Positions 10,478-19,312 of a DNA stretch of 64,000 nt are shown here, piece after piece; position 1 is the first letter of the stretch, and every line of letters begins with the position of its first letter. The translations under genes and the position numbers were made by a program. The stretch is from NCBI RefSeq assembly GCF_000151105.2, contig NC_014804.1, positions 992,001 to 1,056,000 on the forward strand, in the 5' to 3' direction. This DNA comes from Thermococcus barophilus MP (lineage in GTDB: Archaea > Methanobacteriota_B > Thermococci > Thermococcales > Thermococcaceae). The notes below the pieces were generated by a model, which made no database searches, had not been told where the DNA came from, and was given only the letters and a program-made list of their open reading frames with translations.

Positions 10478-10887
10478 TGACTCTCACCCCTTAAAATTGC
10501 TGGAAGTTTCTTTCCTAATTCTCTAGTGTCTACAGTCCCGTACAAGCGGTAGATTTGGATTATTGCAAAGGCAATGAGCACGTTTACAGCCATTCCAATG
10601 ACTACTGCCGTTATTACCAAAGCCTGCGGCAGAGGATCAACTGCCGTGCTGACAAACTGTTGGAGTGACTCTTTACTTAAACTCGGCAAAATCGGCGGTG
10701 CTACTGGATAAATCAAACGGTAACCGAGTAAGACAACAAGTAAATTAGCAGTATCCCCAAAGATTGTTAACGCAATAAGTTTTTTGACTAAATTAGGCCT
10801 TCTGGCGATACCATAGAGGCTTATCACGATTGTCGCAATCAGGGATAATATAATGACTGCCCAGATGAATGTTACAACTTCACTCAT
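10474..10887 (-). CDS. mnhC: Mrp/Mnh-type antiporter subunit C (NuoK-like)
   Basis: Small hydrophobic subunit (137 residues, three helices) homologous to NuoK. The block PLPQALVITAVVIGMAVNVL near residue 90 is typical. The ATG at 10887 has GGAGGGTTGAGA before it and is preferred to the in-frame TTG six bases upstream. It overlaps the preceding B-type gene by eight bases and mnhE by four. Confidence 0.9.
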   Translation of the reverse strand: MSEVVTFIWAVIILSLIATIVISLYGIARRPNLVKKLIALTIFGDTANLLVVLLGYRLIYPVAPPILPSLSKESLQQFVSTAVDPLPQALVITAVVIGMAVNVLIAFAIIQIYRLYGTVDTRELGKKLPAILRGESQ

Positions 10888-11650
10888 TCTCAACCCTCCT
10901 TAAGAACTTCCTGAATACGCTTTCCGGGATTGCTAAGAGCAGGAATACTGCCGTGAATCCAGCTCCGACAGCCAAGAACTCGAAGAAGTTGTAGTAAATC
11001 AGTGAACCGCTTACAAGCTGTCCTCCAAGCTCAGCTGGGAAGACTGGTTGATTCTGCATGATGAAGCCACCACTGAGGATTGGAACTAATGCTATGAGAG
11101 CAATTCCCAAGAGACCAATAGAACGAAGTATCAGTGCCCTCGTCTTGTCCAAACCGTGTTCTTCAAGAGCATACTTTGAGTAGGCGGCAATTATCAGCAG
11201 AGGAGCAACAGCCAATGCCGAACCGCCCTGGAATCCACCACCTGGTGTGAGGTGACCGTGCAATGCTATTGATGCCGAGACAGCAAGAATCATAGCAACA
11301 ATAATCTTCGTCACTGATTTGATTACCAAGGTCAAACCACCGTTGAATTCTTTTGGTTTTTGTTTTGCCTCCTTTTCCTGCTTTTTGTTTAATCTGAAGA
11401 GTGTTAAGCTTCCAATGATTGCAAGGAAGAAGACTGAGGTCTCAAAGAGAGTATCAACTCCACGATAATCCCACAAGATTGAGGTTACAACTTCCGGGCT
11501 TTTTGCTGAGTAATCGCCAAAGTAGCTGTTCTCCAAGTAGAATTCGCCCAACGGTCTTAACTCAGTTTGCTGTGGGAGTTTTGGGGCAATGTAGTATGCT
11601 AATGCGAAGATTGTGACTAAGATGACTGCAAGCGGGATTAGCTTTTTCAT
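10880..11650 (-). CDS. Fused antiporter subunit: MrpA C-terminal piece plus MnhB domain
   Basis: A 256-residue membrane protein with two parts. Residues about 1-90 hold a helix, a soluble stretch and the motif ILWDYRGVDTLFETSV, typical of the MrpA C-terminal or MbhE-like region. Residues about 105-250 form an MnhB domain with LHGHLTPGGGFQGGSALA. It starts one base after the preceding stop. The usual MrpA is split and its pieces are redistributed here, as in the Mbh and Mnh loci of other Thermococcales. Confidence 0.88.
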   Translation of the reverse strand: MKKLIPLAVILVTIFALAYYIAPKLPQQTELRPLGEFYLENSYFGDYSAKSPEVVTSILWDYRGVDTLFETSVFFLAIIGSLTLFRLNKKQEKEAKQKPKEFNGGLTLVIKSVTKIIVAMILAVSASIALHGHLTPGGGFQGGSALAVAPLLIIAAYSKYALEEHGLDKTRALILRSIGLLGIALIALVPILSGGFIMQNQPVFPAELGGQLVSGSLIYYNFFEFLAVGAGFTAVFLLLAIPESVFRKFLRRVENE

Positions 11651-11905
11651 TTACACCACCTCGTATCTTTGGGTTTTACCTACCACGAAGACCAACAATG
11701 CCGTGTAAATTCCCACTGCTATTGCTACATAAGCTAAGACTATATCGGGCGCCATTAGAATGTAGAAGGCTATTGCATAAGCAATAGCTTGTACTGCCGA
11801 GAATCCAATAGCCTTAAGGAGGTCTTTTTCAATGATTGCGAGGTAGGAGAAGATTAATCCAATAAGGACTGTGATGAGGAGCATTAGTAAGTGGATTTCA
11901 ATCAT
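11651..11905 (-). CDS. Small antiporter subunit (MrpA C-terminal/DUF4040-like)
   Basis: Eighty-four residues and three membrane helices. The sequence AIEKDLLKAIGFSAVQAIAYAIAFYILMAPDIVLAYVAIAVGI-like core resembles the piece of MrpA that follows the NuoL-like part, also found as MbhD-type subunits. It overlaps mnhG by eight bases and abuts the fused B subunit. It works within the membrane antiporter complex; no separate activity is expected. Confidence 0.85.
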   Translation of the reverse strand: MIEIHLLMLLITVLIGLIFSYLAIIEKDLLKAIGFSAVQAIAYAIAFYILMAPDIVLAYVAIAVGIYTALLVFVVGKTQRYEVV

Positions 11906-12257
11906 TCTCCCTCACCTCTGCCAAGTGATCGCATTTAGGCTCCCACTTGACGATTTTAGCCCTGTGGGCAGCGTAAGCTAAGGCATGTGCACCAGCTGGA
12001 GCTGCCAAGAGCACAATTATTCCAGTAACAAAGCTTGCCCCTGCTATAGCGTACTTGTGGGGTAAAAAATCAGAGCCTAACGCAAGGAAGCCAACGCCAA
12101 ACAATGGAACTACTGCTCCCCCAATAGTTCCTACCGTAGCAGCGTGCAGGCGAATGTAAAAGTTTGGGAATCGTAGCAATCCTAATGCGCCAAAGAGGTC
12201 ACATATTCCGCCGATGATTATCATGAGCGCTCCTAAGTAGAATAAAACCTCGCTCAT
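11898..12257 (-). CDS. mnhG: Mrp/Mnh-type antiporter subunit G
   Basis: A 119-residue protein with three helices. The block LFGALGLLRFPNFYIRLHAATVGTIGG near residue 20 is diagnostic for MnhG/PhaG. The ATG at 12257 follows GGAGGTGGGGGC and overlaps the mnhF stop by four bases; an upstream in-frame start at 12317 would overlap mnhF widely and has no ribosome binding site. Confidence 0.9.
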   Translation of the reverse strand: MSEVLFYLGALMIIIGGICDLFGALGLLRFPNFYIRLHAATVGTIGGAVVPLFGVGFLALGSDFLPHKYAIAGASFVTGIIVLLAAPAGAHALAYAAHRAKIVKWEPKCDHLAEVREND

Positions 12258-12538
12258 GCCCCCACCTCCTTGCTGACCAAATGCTTTGCGATGTAAATGT
12301 CCAGCAGGTAAGCCCACAATGCCAAAGTTATTGCCGCACTGATTAAGAATGCTGACTTGAAGTAAACCGCAAGGATAGCCATGAATGCAGCAATGTCAAA
12401 ACTCATGCAATCAACGGCAAGAATAATATCCACTATTGTGGGGCCCTTAAAAGCCCTGATTGCATAAATAACGAACGCCAAAAGGTAAAGCGGAATAACA
12501 AATTTCATCAAAAGAAAAAACTGGCTCTCAAGGCTCAT
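12254..12538 (-). CDS. mnhF: Mrp/Mnh-type antiporter subunit F
   Basis: Small membrane subunit (94 residues, three helices) with the MnhF signature RAFKGPTIVDIILAVDCMSFD. The ATG at 12538 has GGTGGTG before it and is preferred over a start at 12562. The gene overlaps the end of the hydrogenase small-subunit gene by 11 bases. This places the antiporter directly in the hydrogenase operon. Confidence 0.9.
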   Translation of the reverse strand: MSLESQFFLLMKFVIPLYLLAFVIYAIRAFKGPTIVDIILAVDCMSFDIAAFMAILAVYFKSAFLISAAITLALWAYLLDIYIAKHLVSKEVGA

Positions 12539-13106
12539 CAGCACCACCATCCGTTTTAACAACTATGTTGGGAACAAAGTGTCTTGTCTCCTTTGCTTCT
12601 CCAAAGAGAATTTCAACTATGTCTCTCTCTGTCTTCTCGTCGAGCTCTTCGATGTAAATTTCTCTCTTCTGCTTCTGCTTTACTAAGCCCCTTGCCATTG
12701 CTACAGCATAGATTATCGCCTCAGGCTTGGGGGGACAGCCCGGAATGTAAATTGTCGTTGGCGGCTCAATGCCATACTCCTCCTTGAGGATTTTGTAGAG
12801 CTCTTTCACGCCGCCAATCACTGCATAGGTATCATACCATATCCCGCCACCACAGGCACAGGAGCCGATAGCCAAGACTATCTTCGGCTCTGGGACTGCC
12901 TTAAATGCCTCAATGACCTTTGGCAGACACTCTCTTGTAACTGGACCGGTAAAAGCTATTGCATCAGCATGTCTTGGTGAACCAACGAGCTTGATTCCAA
13001 ATCTCTCAACATCCTGCTTGGGGGCGAAGATGTTAAGTATTTCAATATCACAGCCATTGCAGCTCCCGCTGTTTAAGTGAAAGACCCATAAGCTTTTCTC
13101 AAACAA
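12528..13106 (-). CDS. [NiFe]-hydrogenase small subunit (group 4, NuoB-like)
   Basis: Electron-transfer subunit holding the proximal 4Fe-4S cluster. Cluster ligands are visible in SGSCNGCDIE near the N-terminus, GSCACGGGIWYD in the middle and PGCPPKPEAI later. There is no Tat signal, as expected for energy-converting group 4 enzymes. The start is uncertain: a TTG at 13106 sits seven bases after GGGAGGT, while other in-frame starts (GTG near 13112-13115, TTG at 13127) overlap that site. It overlaps the ferredoxin-like gene. The partner catalytic subunit is encoded two genes upstream. Confidence 0.9.
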   Translation of the reverse strand: MFEKSLWVFHLNSGSCNGCDIEILNIFAPKQDVERFGIKLVGSPRHADAIAFTGPVTRECLPKVIEAFKAVPEPKIVLAIGSCACGGGIWYDTYAVIGGVKELYKILKEEYGIEPPTTIYIPGCPPKPEAIIYAVAMARGLVKQKQKREIYIEELDEKTERDIVEILFGEAKETRHFVPNIVVKTDGGADEP

Positions 13107-13617
13107 ATTCACCACCTCCCTTTGCAAAAATTAACCTTTCCGATACTTTCTTGGCCCTGCATTCTGGACACAGAAACATCATCTCCCTCTCCCAAGGCTG
13201 GAGTTCCTTCGCTGAGTAGAGCAAATGTCTGAAGGTGTCAAATGGTCTGCCGCATTCCTCACAGCGAACCATCTTCAGCTCAACAAACTGGTGCAGATCT
13301 TCTTCAGAGAGAGTAGCCAGCTCAAACTCTTTTGTGAGCTTTATTGCTCCGGTAGGACACACATCTTGACAGCGAGCACAGAAGATGCATCTTCCTATGA
13401 AGAGGTGAACCACTCTAACCCCTCTCTCTGGCTCATCATACACCTGCAGTGCTTGAGGAGGACAGGCATTTGAGCATGATGTGCACCCAATGCATTTCTC
13501 TGGATCAATTACGGGCTTTCCCCTAAAGCCCTCCGGAACTTCAATTGGGACAAAAGGATACTTCTCCGTTACCTTTCCAATGCTTACAGCCTTAGCAATA
13601 AGCTTAAACCTCCCCAT
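13099..13617 (-). CDS. Hydrogenase ferredoxin-like subunit (NuoI-like) with zinc-ribbon tail
   Basis: 172 residues. Two 4Fe-4S motifs, CIGCTSCSNACPPQA and CIFCARCQDVCPTGA, relay electrons from a soluble ferredoxin, here most likely CooF, to the small subunit. A second half carries two CxxC pairs (CEECGRP and CPECRAK), probably a zinc or extra metal site, which NuoI itself lacks but several archaeal hydrogenase subunits have. It lies three bases after the large-subunit stop, with GGAGG before its ATG. Confidence 0.9.
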   Translation of the reverse strand: MGRFKLIAKAVSIGKVTEKYPFVPIEVPEGFRGKPVIDPEKCIGCTSCSNACPPQALQVYDEPERGVRVVHLFIGRCIFCARCQDVCPTGAIKLTKEFELATLSEEDLHQFVELKMVRCEECGRPFDTFRHLLYSAKELQPWEREMMFLCPECRAKKVSERLIFAKGGGEFV

Positions 13618-13620
13618 CGC

Positions 13621-15234
13621 TCACAGCCTCCTTAAATACTCATCAAGGGAGCATCTGCAGACTTTTTCTCCGTCAACAATGACCATATGATCTGTACACG
13701 AGAAGCATGGGTCTATTGAGGCTATGATTATTGGGGCATCCGCTAATTTTTCTCCCATGAGCATTATGGGAACAGCAGGTAGATTGTTGTAGGTTGGCGC
13801 TCTTGGACGCCATCTGTAAACTTTGTTGCCACCCTCAGTAATTACAAAGTGCACATCTTCTCCTCTTGGGGCTTCAGTTGCTCCAATGCCAACTGCATAT
13901 TCTGGGAGTTCATAATCTTCGTTTAGAATGTCTCCCTGTGGTAGTTGATCTAAAGCCTGCTCAATTAGCCAGAAGCTTTCAAATGTCTCCTCGTATCTTA
14001 CCAAAAATCTCGCGAGAACATCTCCCTCCTTGTAGACAGGCACCTTGAACTCCAGGTCTCCATAGGCTGCATATGGATGATCCCTCCTTACATCGGTGTC
14101 AATGCCAGATGCCCTCGCAACAGGTCCAACTACACCTATTTCCCTGCCCTCTTTCTTTGGAAGAACACCAACTCCCTCCATTCTGCTTATGAGCTCCTTC
14201 ATCCCAGCAGCGTTGTCAAGAACTTCTTTTGTCTCCTTTTTGGTTTTTTCAAAAATTTCAAGCACTTTTTTCTTCTTTTCTTCATCAATGTCTCTCCTGA
14301 CGCCGCCTATGAGGTTCATCCCATAGGTCTTTCTATTTCCGGTCAAAAGTTCCGCCAAATCCATAAATGCCTCTCTTATACGCCATGTGTGCATGAAGCC
14401 AGAATCAAAGCCAAGTAAATGGAAGGCAACACCAAACCAGAGCAAATGGGAGTGCAGTCTTTCAAGCTCCAGGAGTATGGTTCTTATATAAAGAGCCCTT
14501 TCTGGAACCTCAATTTTGGCCGCATCCTCAACGGCTTGAGCATAGGCACAGTTGTGGGTGTAACCACAGATTCCGCAGATTCTCTCGGCTAAGAATGGAA
14601 TCTGATTTATTGTCATCCTTTCCTCTGCCAATTTTTCCAGACCTCTATGGACGTGAAATCCCCTGTAGACTGCCCCAACTATTTCCTCACCTTTGACATG
14701 GAGCTCAAAAACTTCCGGCTCGTGAAGCGTTGGATGATAGGGCCCAACTGGAACCTCCATAACTCCTGGTTTTTTCTCCTTTTTTGGAGGCTTAAACTCA
14801 ATCCTTGGGGGTCTTTCGTTGTAGTGGAATTCTTTTCTTAATGGATGCACACCTTCAGGCCAATCATCGGGCAGAATAAGCCTCAAAGGTTCTGGATGCT
14901 CATCAAAGAAAATTCCAACCATATCCATTGCCTCTCTCTCAGCCCAGTTTGCACCGCTTATGATCGGAGTGATTGAGGGTATCTTGGAATTATTTGCAAC
15001 TGTTTTGAGAATTACATATCTCTTTTCAGATTCACAGTTGAAGATGTGATACATTGAAAAGCCTACTCCCAGTAAGCGCTCGTCAACACCAACTCCAGTG
15101 GCATAATAGCAGCCCGCTTTGAAAAGCAGCTCTGCAGTGGTTCTAAGCTTATCATTTGGAACCAAAGCCAAGATCACTTTTTCATCATGCCTGAGGATTT
15201 TAGCATCATTTCCTTTCAGAATCTCAATTATCAT
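13621..15234 (-). CDS. [NiFe]-hydrogenase large subunit, NuoC-NuoD fusion
   Basis: Catalytic subunit reducing protons to H2. Residues about 1-140 are a NuoC (30-kDa) domain with WAEREAMDMVGIFFDEHPEP. The rest is the NuoD-like large subunit. Ni ligands are in ERICGICGYTH near residue 220 and DPCFSCTDH near the C-terminus, so both CxxC pairs are intact. About 21 residues follow the last His, consistent with a peptide removed on maturation (inference). The ATG at 15234 is two bases after the NuoH-like stop; an upstream start at 15264 is rejected for overlap. Confidence 0.93.
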   Translation of the reverse strand: MIIEILKGNDAKILRHDEKVILALVPNDKLRTTAELLFKAGCYYATGVGVDERLLGVGFSMYHIFNCESEKRYVILKTVANNSKIPSITPIISGANWAEREAMDMVGIFFDEHPEPLRLILPDDWPEGVHPLRKEFHYNERPPRIEFKPPKKEKKPGVMEVPVGPYHPTLHEPEVFELHVKGEEIVGAVYRGFHVHRGLEKLAEERMTINQIPFLAERICGICGYTHNCAYAQAVEDAAKIEVPERALYIRTILLELERLHSHLLWFGVAFHLLGFDSGFMHTWRIREAFMDLAELLTGNRKTYGMNLIGGVRRDIDEEKKKKVLEIFEKTKKETKEVLDNAAGMKELISRMEGVGVLPKKEGREIGVVGPVARASGIDTDVRRDHPYAAYGDLEFKVPVYKEGDVLARFLVRYEETFESFWLIEQALDQLPQGDILNEDYELPEYAVGIGATEAPRGEDVHFVITEGGNKVYRWRPRAPTYNNLPAVPIMLMGEKLADAPIIIASIDPCFSCTDHMVIVDGEKVCRCSLDEYLRRL

Positions 15235-15236
15235 GA

Positions 15237-16118
15237 CTACCACCCCACCACGGCTATGAGCCACACAATTAAAGCCAAAGCAGAAAGCTTCTTCATCAGC
15301 TTGACAGCTTGGTCAATCCTGAATCTTCCATAGTAAGCTTCGAATATTGAATAAATCATTGAAAGGATCATTATGCCAAGGAGATAACCAATGAGTCTTG
15401 TTGGATTCTGGATCGGAAGGATGAAGTTCAAAAGCAAGCTGTAAAGGAGAAGGCGCTTCAGGAATATCGAATATTCAAGTAAACCGAGATGCTTTCCGCT
15501 GTATTCGATTAGAGGACCCTCAATTATTTCAGGCTCAGCTTCAGCAATATCAAAGGGCAATCTGGCACTTGCAACGTATATCACAAGGAGAAGCAAAAGT
15601 AATGCAAGAACTGAGGAAATCCTCAAAGGTAGCGGGAACAGCTGATCAAAACTCAAGCTTTTACCTATTACAGCTATCGTACCTACTATGAAAGCCAAGA
15701 GCAGCTCTTCACTCATAAAGAGGGAAACCTCCCTGTTTGAACCTATCTGGGCATAGGGATTCCCCGAGGAAAACGCTCCGATGACAAAGCTCAAAGTTGC
15801 CAGGCCAAGGAGATAAACCACAACTATAAAGTCTCCAATGAAGTTTATTGAGCTGGGCAGGAGAGTTGGAACTATTAAATAAGCTGTCAGGACGGCTGTG
15901 AAGGTCACATACGGGGCGAGCTTGTAGAATGATTTAACAGAATCTTGAGGTTCAACTGTAGGTCTCTTGAAGAGCTTTATCAAGTCCCACCACGTCTGGA
16001 GTATTGATGGTCCTTGTCTGTTCTGCAGACGTGCTCTGATTTTCCTCTCAAGACCATCCACTATTGGAGCAATAAGCAGGGCAAATGCCAAGTTGATTGC
16101 CATGAAAATAATGTTCAT
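15237..16118 (-). CDS. Hydrogenase membrane subunit, NuoH-like
   Basis: Membrane anchor of 293 residues with about eight helices. It carries the NuoH blocks GPSILQTWWDLIKLF, FSSGNPYAQIGSNREVS and LPFDIAEAEPEIIEGPLIEYSG, the last being the acidic loop facing the quinone-site region in complex I. It links the electron-transfer arm to the pump. Its ATG overlaps the stop of the NuoL-like gene (CTATGA) and follows GGAGGTG. Confidence 0.93.
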   Translation of the reverse strand: MNIIFMAINLAFALLIAPIVDGLERKIRARLQNRQGPSILQTWWDLIKLFKRPTVEPQDSVKSFYKLAPYVTFTAVLTAYLIVPTLLPSSINFIGDFIVVVYLLGLATLSFVIGAFSSGNPYAQIGSNREVSLFMSEELLLAFIVGTIAVIGKSLSFDQLFPLPLRISSVLALLLLLLVIYVASARLPFDIAEAEPEIIEGPLIEYSGKHLGLLEYSIFLKRLLLYSLLLNFILPIQNPTRLIGYLLGIMILSMIYSIFEAYYGRFRIDQAVKLMKKLSALALIVWLIAVVGW

Positions 16119-18022
16119 AGGCTTACACCTCCTAAAACTGCCACCAAAATTACTATCAGAATCATTGCAAGGGAGAGCATTGAGTCCAAATCGTAGGACA
16201 GGACTTCAAACTTGGTTCCAAACGCCTTTCCAATCCTCGCAACTTTCTGCACAATGTCTTTACTGGCGTCACCTAAGAGGTAAACTTCATTGAAAGCCTC
16301 TCTAAAGTCCCGATAATAAGCGTCAGCAGGCATACCCACATTGAGGTCTTCACTTCTCCCGGTCTTCCAAGTTGACATAACACTGCCCTTTGAGGGAAGG
16401 ATCAGCAAAGCTATTAATGTTGAAACCAGCAAGAATGCAAAGACTATTACCGGTGAATAACTCCCTGTTTTTGGCACAACGAGAGAGGGATAAACTACAA
16501 GAGAAGCTAACGGAACACCTATTGCACCTAAAGCTTGGGATATCATTTTCAATGGAACGAAAGGATAAATTCCAAATGCTATACAAAGCAAAGCTAAGAG
16601 GATCTGAGGAGCAGACATTAGGAGGGGAACTTCCTTTGCATTAATTTCCTTAACTGCAGGTTTTGTAAAGATTGCCGTAAAGTATTTCACAAAAGCTCCA
16701 AGGGTCACAGCGCTTATGAAAATCGCAATTATTCCAAAAAGTGAAGTTGCTGGAGAGGAAAGGGTTGAGATGTAAATCATCCATTTGCTCACAAATCCGT
16801 TGAGGGGTGGCATACCAGCTATTGCAAGTGAGCCTATTAGGGCGGCAAAAGCAGTCAGAGGCATCTTTTTTGCCAAACTTCCCAAATAATTCAAATCCCT
16901 TGTGCCTGTTTCATACATCACTGAACCAGCCGTAAGGAAGAGGAGTCCTTTGAAGAAAGCATGATTCATTGTGTGGAAGAGTGCAGCAGCTAAGGCTACA
17001 CTCCCCAAGAGCTGATTTCCATTCGCGAGGAAGTAAATCCCAGCTCCCATGGGCAAAAGGATGTATCCAATGTTGTCTATACTTGAAAAAGCCAATAAAC
17101 GCTTTGAATCTTCTTGGAGTAAAGCGTACATCATACTGAAGAAAAGCGTCAGGACTCCAAATACAGCTATTATCAGCCCAATTTCAGGCTCCAACGGGAA
17201 GAATGTTATGAAGAATCTTAGCATCATATATATCGGCAGTTTGATCATGATGCCACTCAGTAAGGCTGAGACATTGCTCGGAGCCTCTGGATGGGCATCG
17301 GGAAGCCATGAATGGAATGGAATCATAGCCGCTTTAACCCCAAATCCTATGAGCAGTGCAAATGTCAGGGCATAAAGCACTCCAAGATGAGCCGAGAGAT
17401 AAGCCGGCAGAATGCTGGCAATTTCAGAATAGTCAGCATTAAAGCTTGTCACTTTGAGAATTATCAGCACAACGGCCAAAACAAGAAACTCAGCTCCAGC
17501 TTTTGTCATGCAGAAATACTTGAATGCTGCCTTTACGGCTTTCTCTTCGCTCTGCTCAAACGCCACTAAGAATTGGGAAAACAGGCTCATCAGCTCCCAG
17601 AAGATTATGAACCACAGTAAGTTCCAGCATATCAAGACAAAATACATTGTCAACAGGAAAATTGGATAGTTGAAGGTGTAAACACGCATGTCCTCTTTGC
17701 CGAGATACTTTTCCATGTATTTGATACCGTAAACTGATGCACAGAGGCTTAAAATACCGAGCAGGAGCAGGAAAAATGCCGAAAGCGAGTCAACTCTAAA
17801 GACAAGCCAATTGAGGGTTGCAAAAAGCGAAGATGAGTTGAACAGATTGTATTTAAGCTCAAGTGTTGCTTCAAACCCCAATATTCCAATGTATATCATT
17901 ACCACTGAGGCTATTGCTGATAGTGTACTTACCATTTTGAGAGATATTTTTGCCTTTGACAACCCCACTACTGCCGCTACAATTAATATACCAACGGGTA
18001 TTAACAACATCTGAGTCTCCAT
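16115..18022 (-). CDS. Hydrogenase ion-pumping subunit, NuoL/HyfB-like
   Basis: Large membrane subunit (635 residues, about 15 helices) homologous to NuoL/NuoM and MrpA/D. Key blocks are FIIFWELMSLFSQFLVAFEQ with the helix-5 Glu, KAAMIPFHSWLPDAHPEAPSNVSALLSG with the channel Lys and His, and LAFSSIDNIGYIL. It is the first gene of the hydrogenase-antiporter operon. It may supply the ion-pumping NuoL-like unit that the adjacent Mnh module lacks. The ATG follows GGTGAACAGCA. Confidence 0.92.
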   Translation of the reverse strand: METQMLLIPVGILIVAAVVGLSKAKISLKMVSTLSAIASVVMIYIGILGFEATLELKYNLFNSSSLFATLNWLVFRVDSLSAFFLLLLGILSLCASVYGIKYMEKYLGKEDMRVYTFNYPIFLLTMYFVLICWNLLWFIIFWELMSLFSQFLVAFEQSEEKAVKAAFKYFCMTKAGAEFLVLAVVLIILKVTSFNADYSEIASILPAYLSAHLGVLYALTFALLIGFGVKAAMIPFHSWLPDAHPEAPSNVSALLSGIMIKLPIYMMLRFFITFFPLEPEIGLIIAVFGVLTLFFSMMYALLQEDSKRLLAFSSIDNIGYILLPMGAGIYFLANGNQLLGSVALAAALFHTMNHAFFKGLLFLTAGSVMYETGTRDLNYLGSLAKKMPLTAFAALIGSLAIAGMPPLNGFVSKWMIYISTLSSPATSLFGIIAIFISAVTLGAFVKYFTAIFTKPAVKEINAKEVPLLMSAPQILLALLCIAFGIYPFVPLKMISQALGAIGVPLASLVVYPSLVVPKTGSYSPVIVFAFLLVSTLIALLILPSKGSVMSTWKTGRSEDLNVGMPADAYYRDFREAFNEVYLLGDASKDIVQKVARIGKAFGTKFEVLSYDLDSMLSLAMILIVILVAVLGGVSL

Positions 18023-18237
18023 TGCTGTTCACCCAAATTTTTCTTAATTTGTCTTGATTTTAGCAAAGTATCTATTTACACACCACATTGCCCGAAATAC
18101 ATTGGGTGAAATTTTTATTCATGAAATTAAACTCATACATCTGTGAAATTTTCTGGCGAGTTTTGTTTATATATTTTGCCTAATGTATTCATTTTAAACC
18201 TTTGGTTAAAACGTACATTATGGGACAAAAATGAGTA
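18023..18237 (-). promoter_or_regulatory. Promoter region of the hydrogenase-antiporter operon with repeated TACATT-core boxes
   Basis: The 215-base spacer between cooT and the hydrogenase operon. A strong minus-strand TATA element (ATATATAAA, 18166-18175) predicts a start near 18140 and a leader of about 120 bases. Related boxes occur as AATACATTGGG (18096-18106), GTACATTATGGG (18213-18224), CACATTGCCC (18084-18093) and, inverted, CCTAATGTATT (18179-18189). The 18096 and 18179 boxes form an inverted pair flanking the TATA region. They may bind a regulator. Confidence 0.5.
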
Positions 18238-18432
18238 TCAAACAGAAAGTCTCAAATAAACCTTGTGTGAGATAAAATCAATATAGTCAATCTCGTATCC
18301 CTCAAGAACTAACTCTTTACCAAGCAAATTCTTTACAATGATTTTCCCATCCTTAACTTCAAGCAGAGTTACATCTGTCATAACAACTTCTGCTTTTCCA
18401 TCTTCAAAGACTATGACTTTTGACTGACACAT
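18238..18432 (-). CDS. cooT: CooT-family small nickel-binding protein
   Basis: Sixty-four residues starting Met-Cys (MCQSKVIVFEDGKAEVVMTD). The CooT family has this Cys2 start, uses it to bind Ni2+ in a homodimer, and has a small beta-barrel fold; the DVTLLEVKDGKIIVKNLLG and EIDYIDFISHKVYL stretches fit. Its ATG directly follows the stop of cooC, so the two are co-transcribed. The expected role is nickel handling for CO dehydrogenase. Confidence 0.85.
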   Translation of the reverse strand: MCQSKVIVFEDGKAEVVMTDVTLLEVKDGKIIVKNLLGKELVLEGYEIDYIDFISHKVYLRLSV

Positions 18433-19239
18433 TTACAACACCTTAGAACGCTTTTTTACGTTCAATATCCTTCTTGCAAGTGCTTCGACATCTTCATATA
18501 TCGGAGAATCCTTTGGAATAGAATCAACTCCCTTCCCTTTATTATCCACATTAATAACGCTTTCATCAAAGTTTACAAGATGGTAGGGCGTTGAATCCGA
18601 GAAGACTTTTGCATAAAGCTGGGAGGCTTTTAGGGAGTTGCGAACTTTGTTTATTACAAGGAATATATTTGATATGTTGAGCTGCTTCCCCATTTCTATG
18701 AGCTTCCTTGCTATCAATAAAGATTTCAGCGTTGGCTCTGCTACGCATATCATGACGTCGAATTTCTCCGCTAACCCTCTTCCGAAAACCTCCGCTCCAG
18801 CCTCGCTGTCCACAATTACAATATCCTTTTCAGATAGCAGGACATGCATCAAAAATGCTCTTGCGAGAGCTAACGCTGGACACAGACAGCCTTCTTTGCT
18901 CTGCTCTATGCTACCAACAACAACAAGCTTCAAATTTGGCTTTATTGTTATACCGTATTGCTCAGCCAAATCATCAACTTTTGGAGTCAGTGAGAACAGA
19001 ACTCCCCAGCCTTCACCTGGTCTTGCTCCAGTCCTTTCCTCCGCAAGCTTTTCATTTCGTGAAAGTGGAACAATTTCTAAAGCTTCTTCAAATGGAACTC
19101 CCAGGCTTTGAGCAAGATTGGGAACTGAATCTGTGTCTAAAGCCAGTATATTATACCCTTTATCGGCTAAGATATGGGCTAATAAAGCCGAGATTGTAGT
19201 TTTTCCAACTCCCCCTTTTCCAGCGACAAGTATCTTCAT
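18433..19239 (-). CDS. cooC: CO dehydrogenase maturation ATPase CooC
   Basis: Soluble MinD/SIMIBI-class ATPase (268 residues) that helps insert nickel into the CODH C-cluster. The deviant Walker A GKGGVGKTT is at residues 7-15, and a CxC motif, Cys118 and Cys120 in EGCLCPALA, matches the site that binds metal across the CooC dimer. The VIVDSEAGAEVFGRG block follows. It lies 73 bases after cooS and directly before cooT. A short non-coding stretch at 19240-19312 separates it from cooS. Confidence 0.93.
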   Translation of the reverse strand: MKILVAGKGGVGKTTISALLAHILADKGYNILALDTDSVPNLAQSLGVPFEEALEIVPLSRNEKLAEERTGARPGEGWGVLFSLTPKVDDLAEQYGITIKPNLKLVVVGSIEQSKEGCLCPALALARAFLMHVLLSEKDIVIVDSEAGAEVFGRGLAEKFDVMICVAEPTLKSLLIARKLIEMGKQLNISNIFLVINKVRNSLKASQLYAKVFSDSTPYHLVNFDESVINVDNKGKGVDSIPKDSPIYEDVEALARRILNVKKRSKVL

Positions 19240-19312
19240 TTTAGTACCTCCAGTGATTAAATCCCGCTTCTCCTATAATTGCTTTTTTCAAAATTAAAGA
19301 TAAAAGGAGAGA

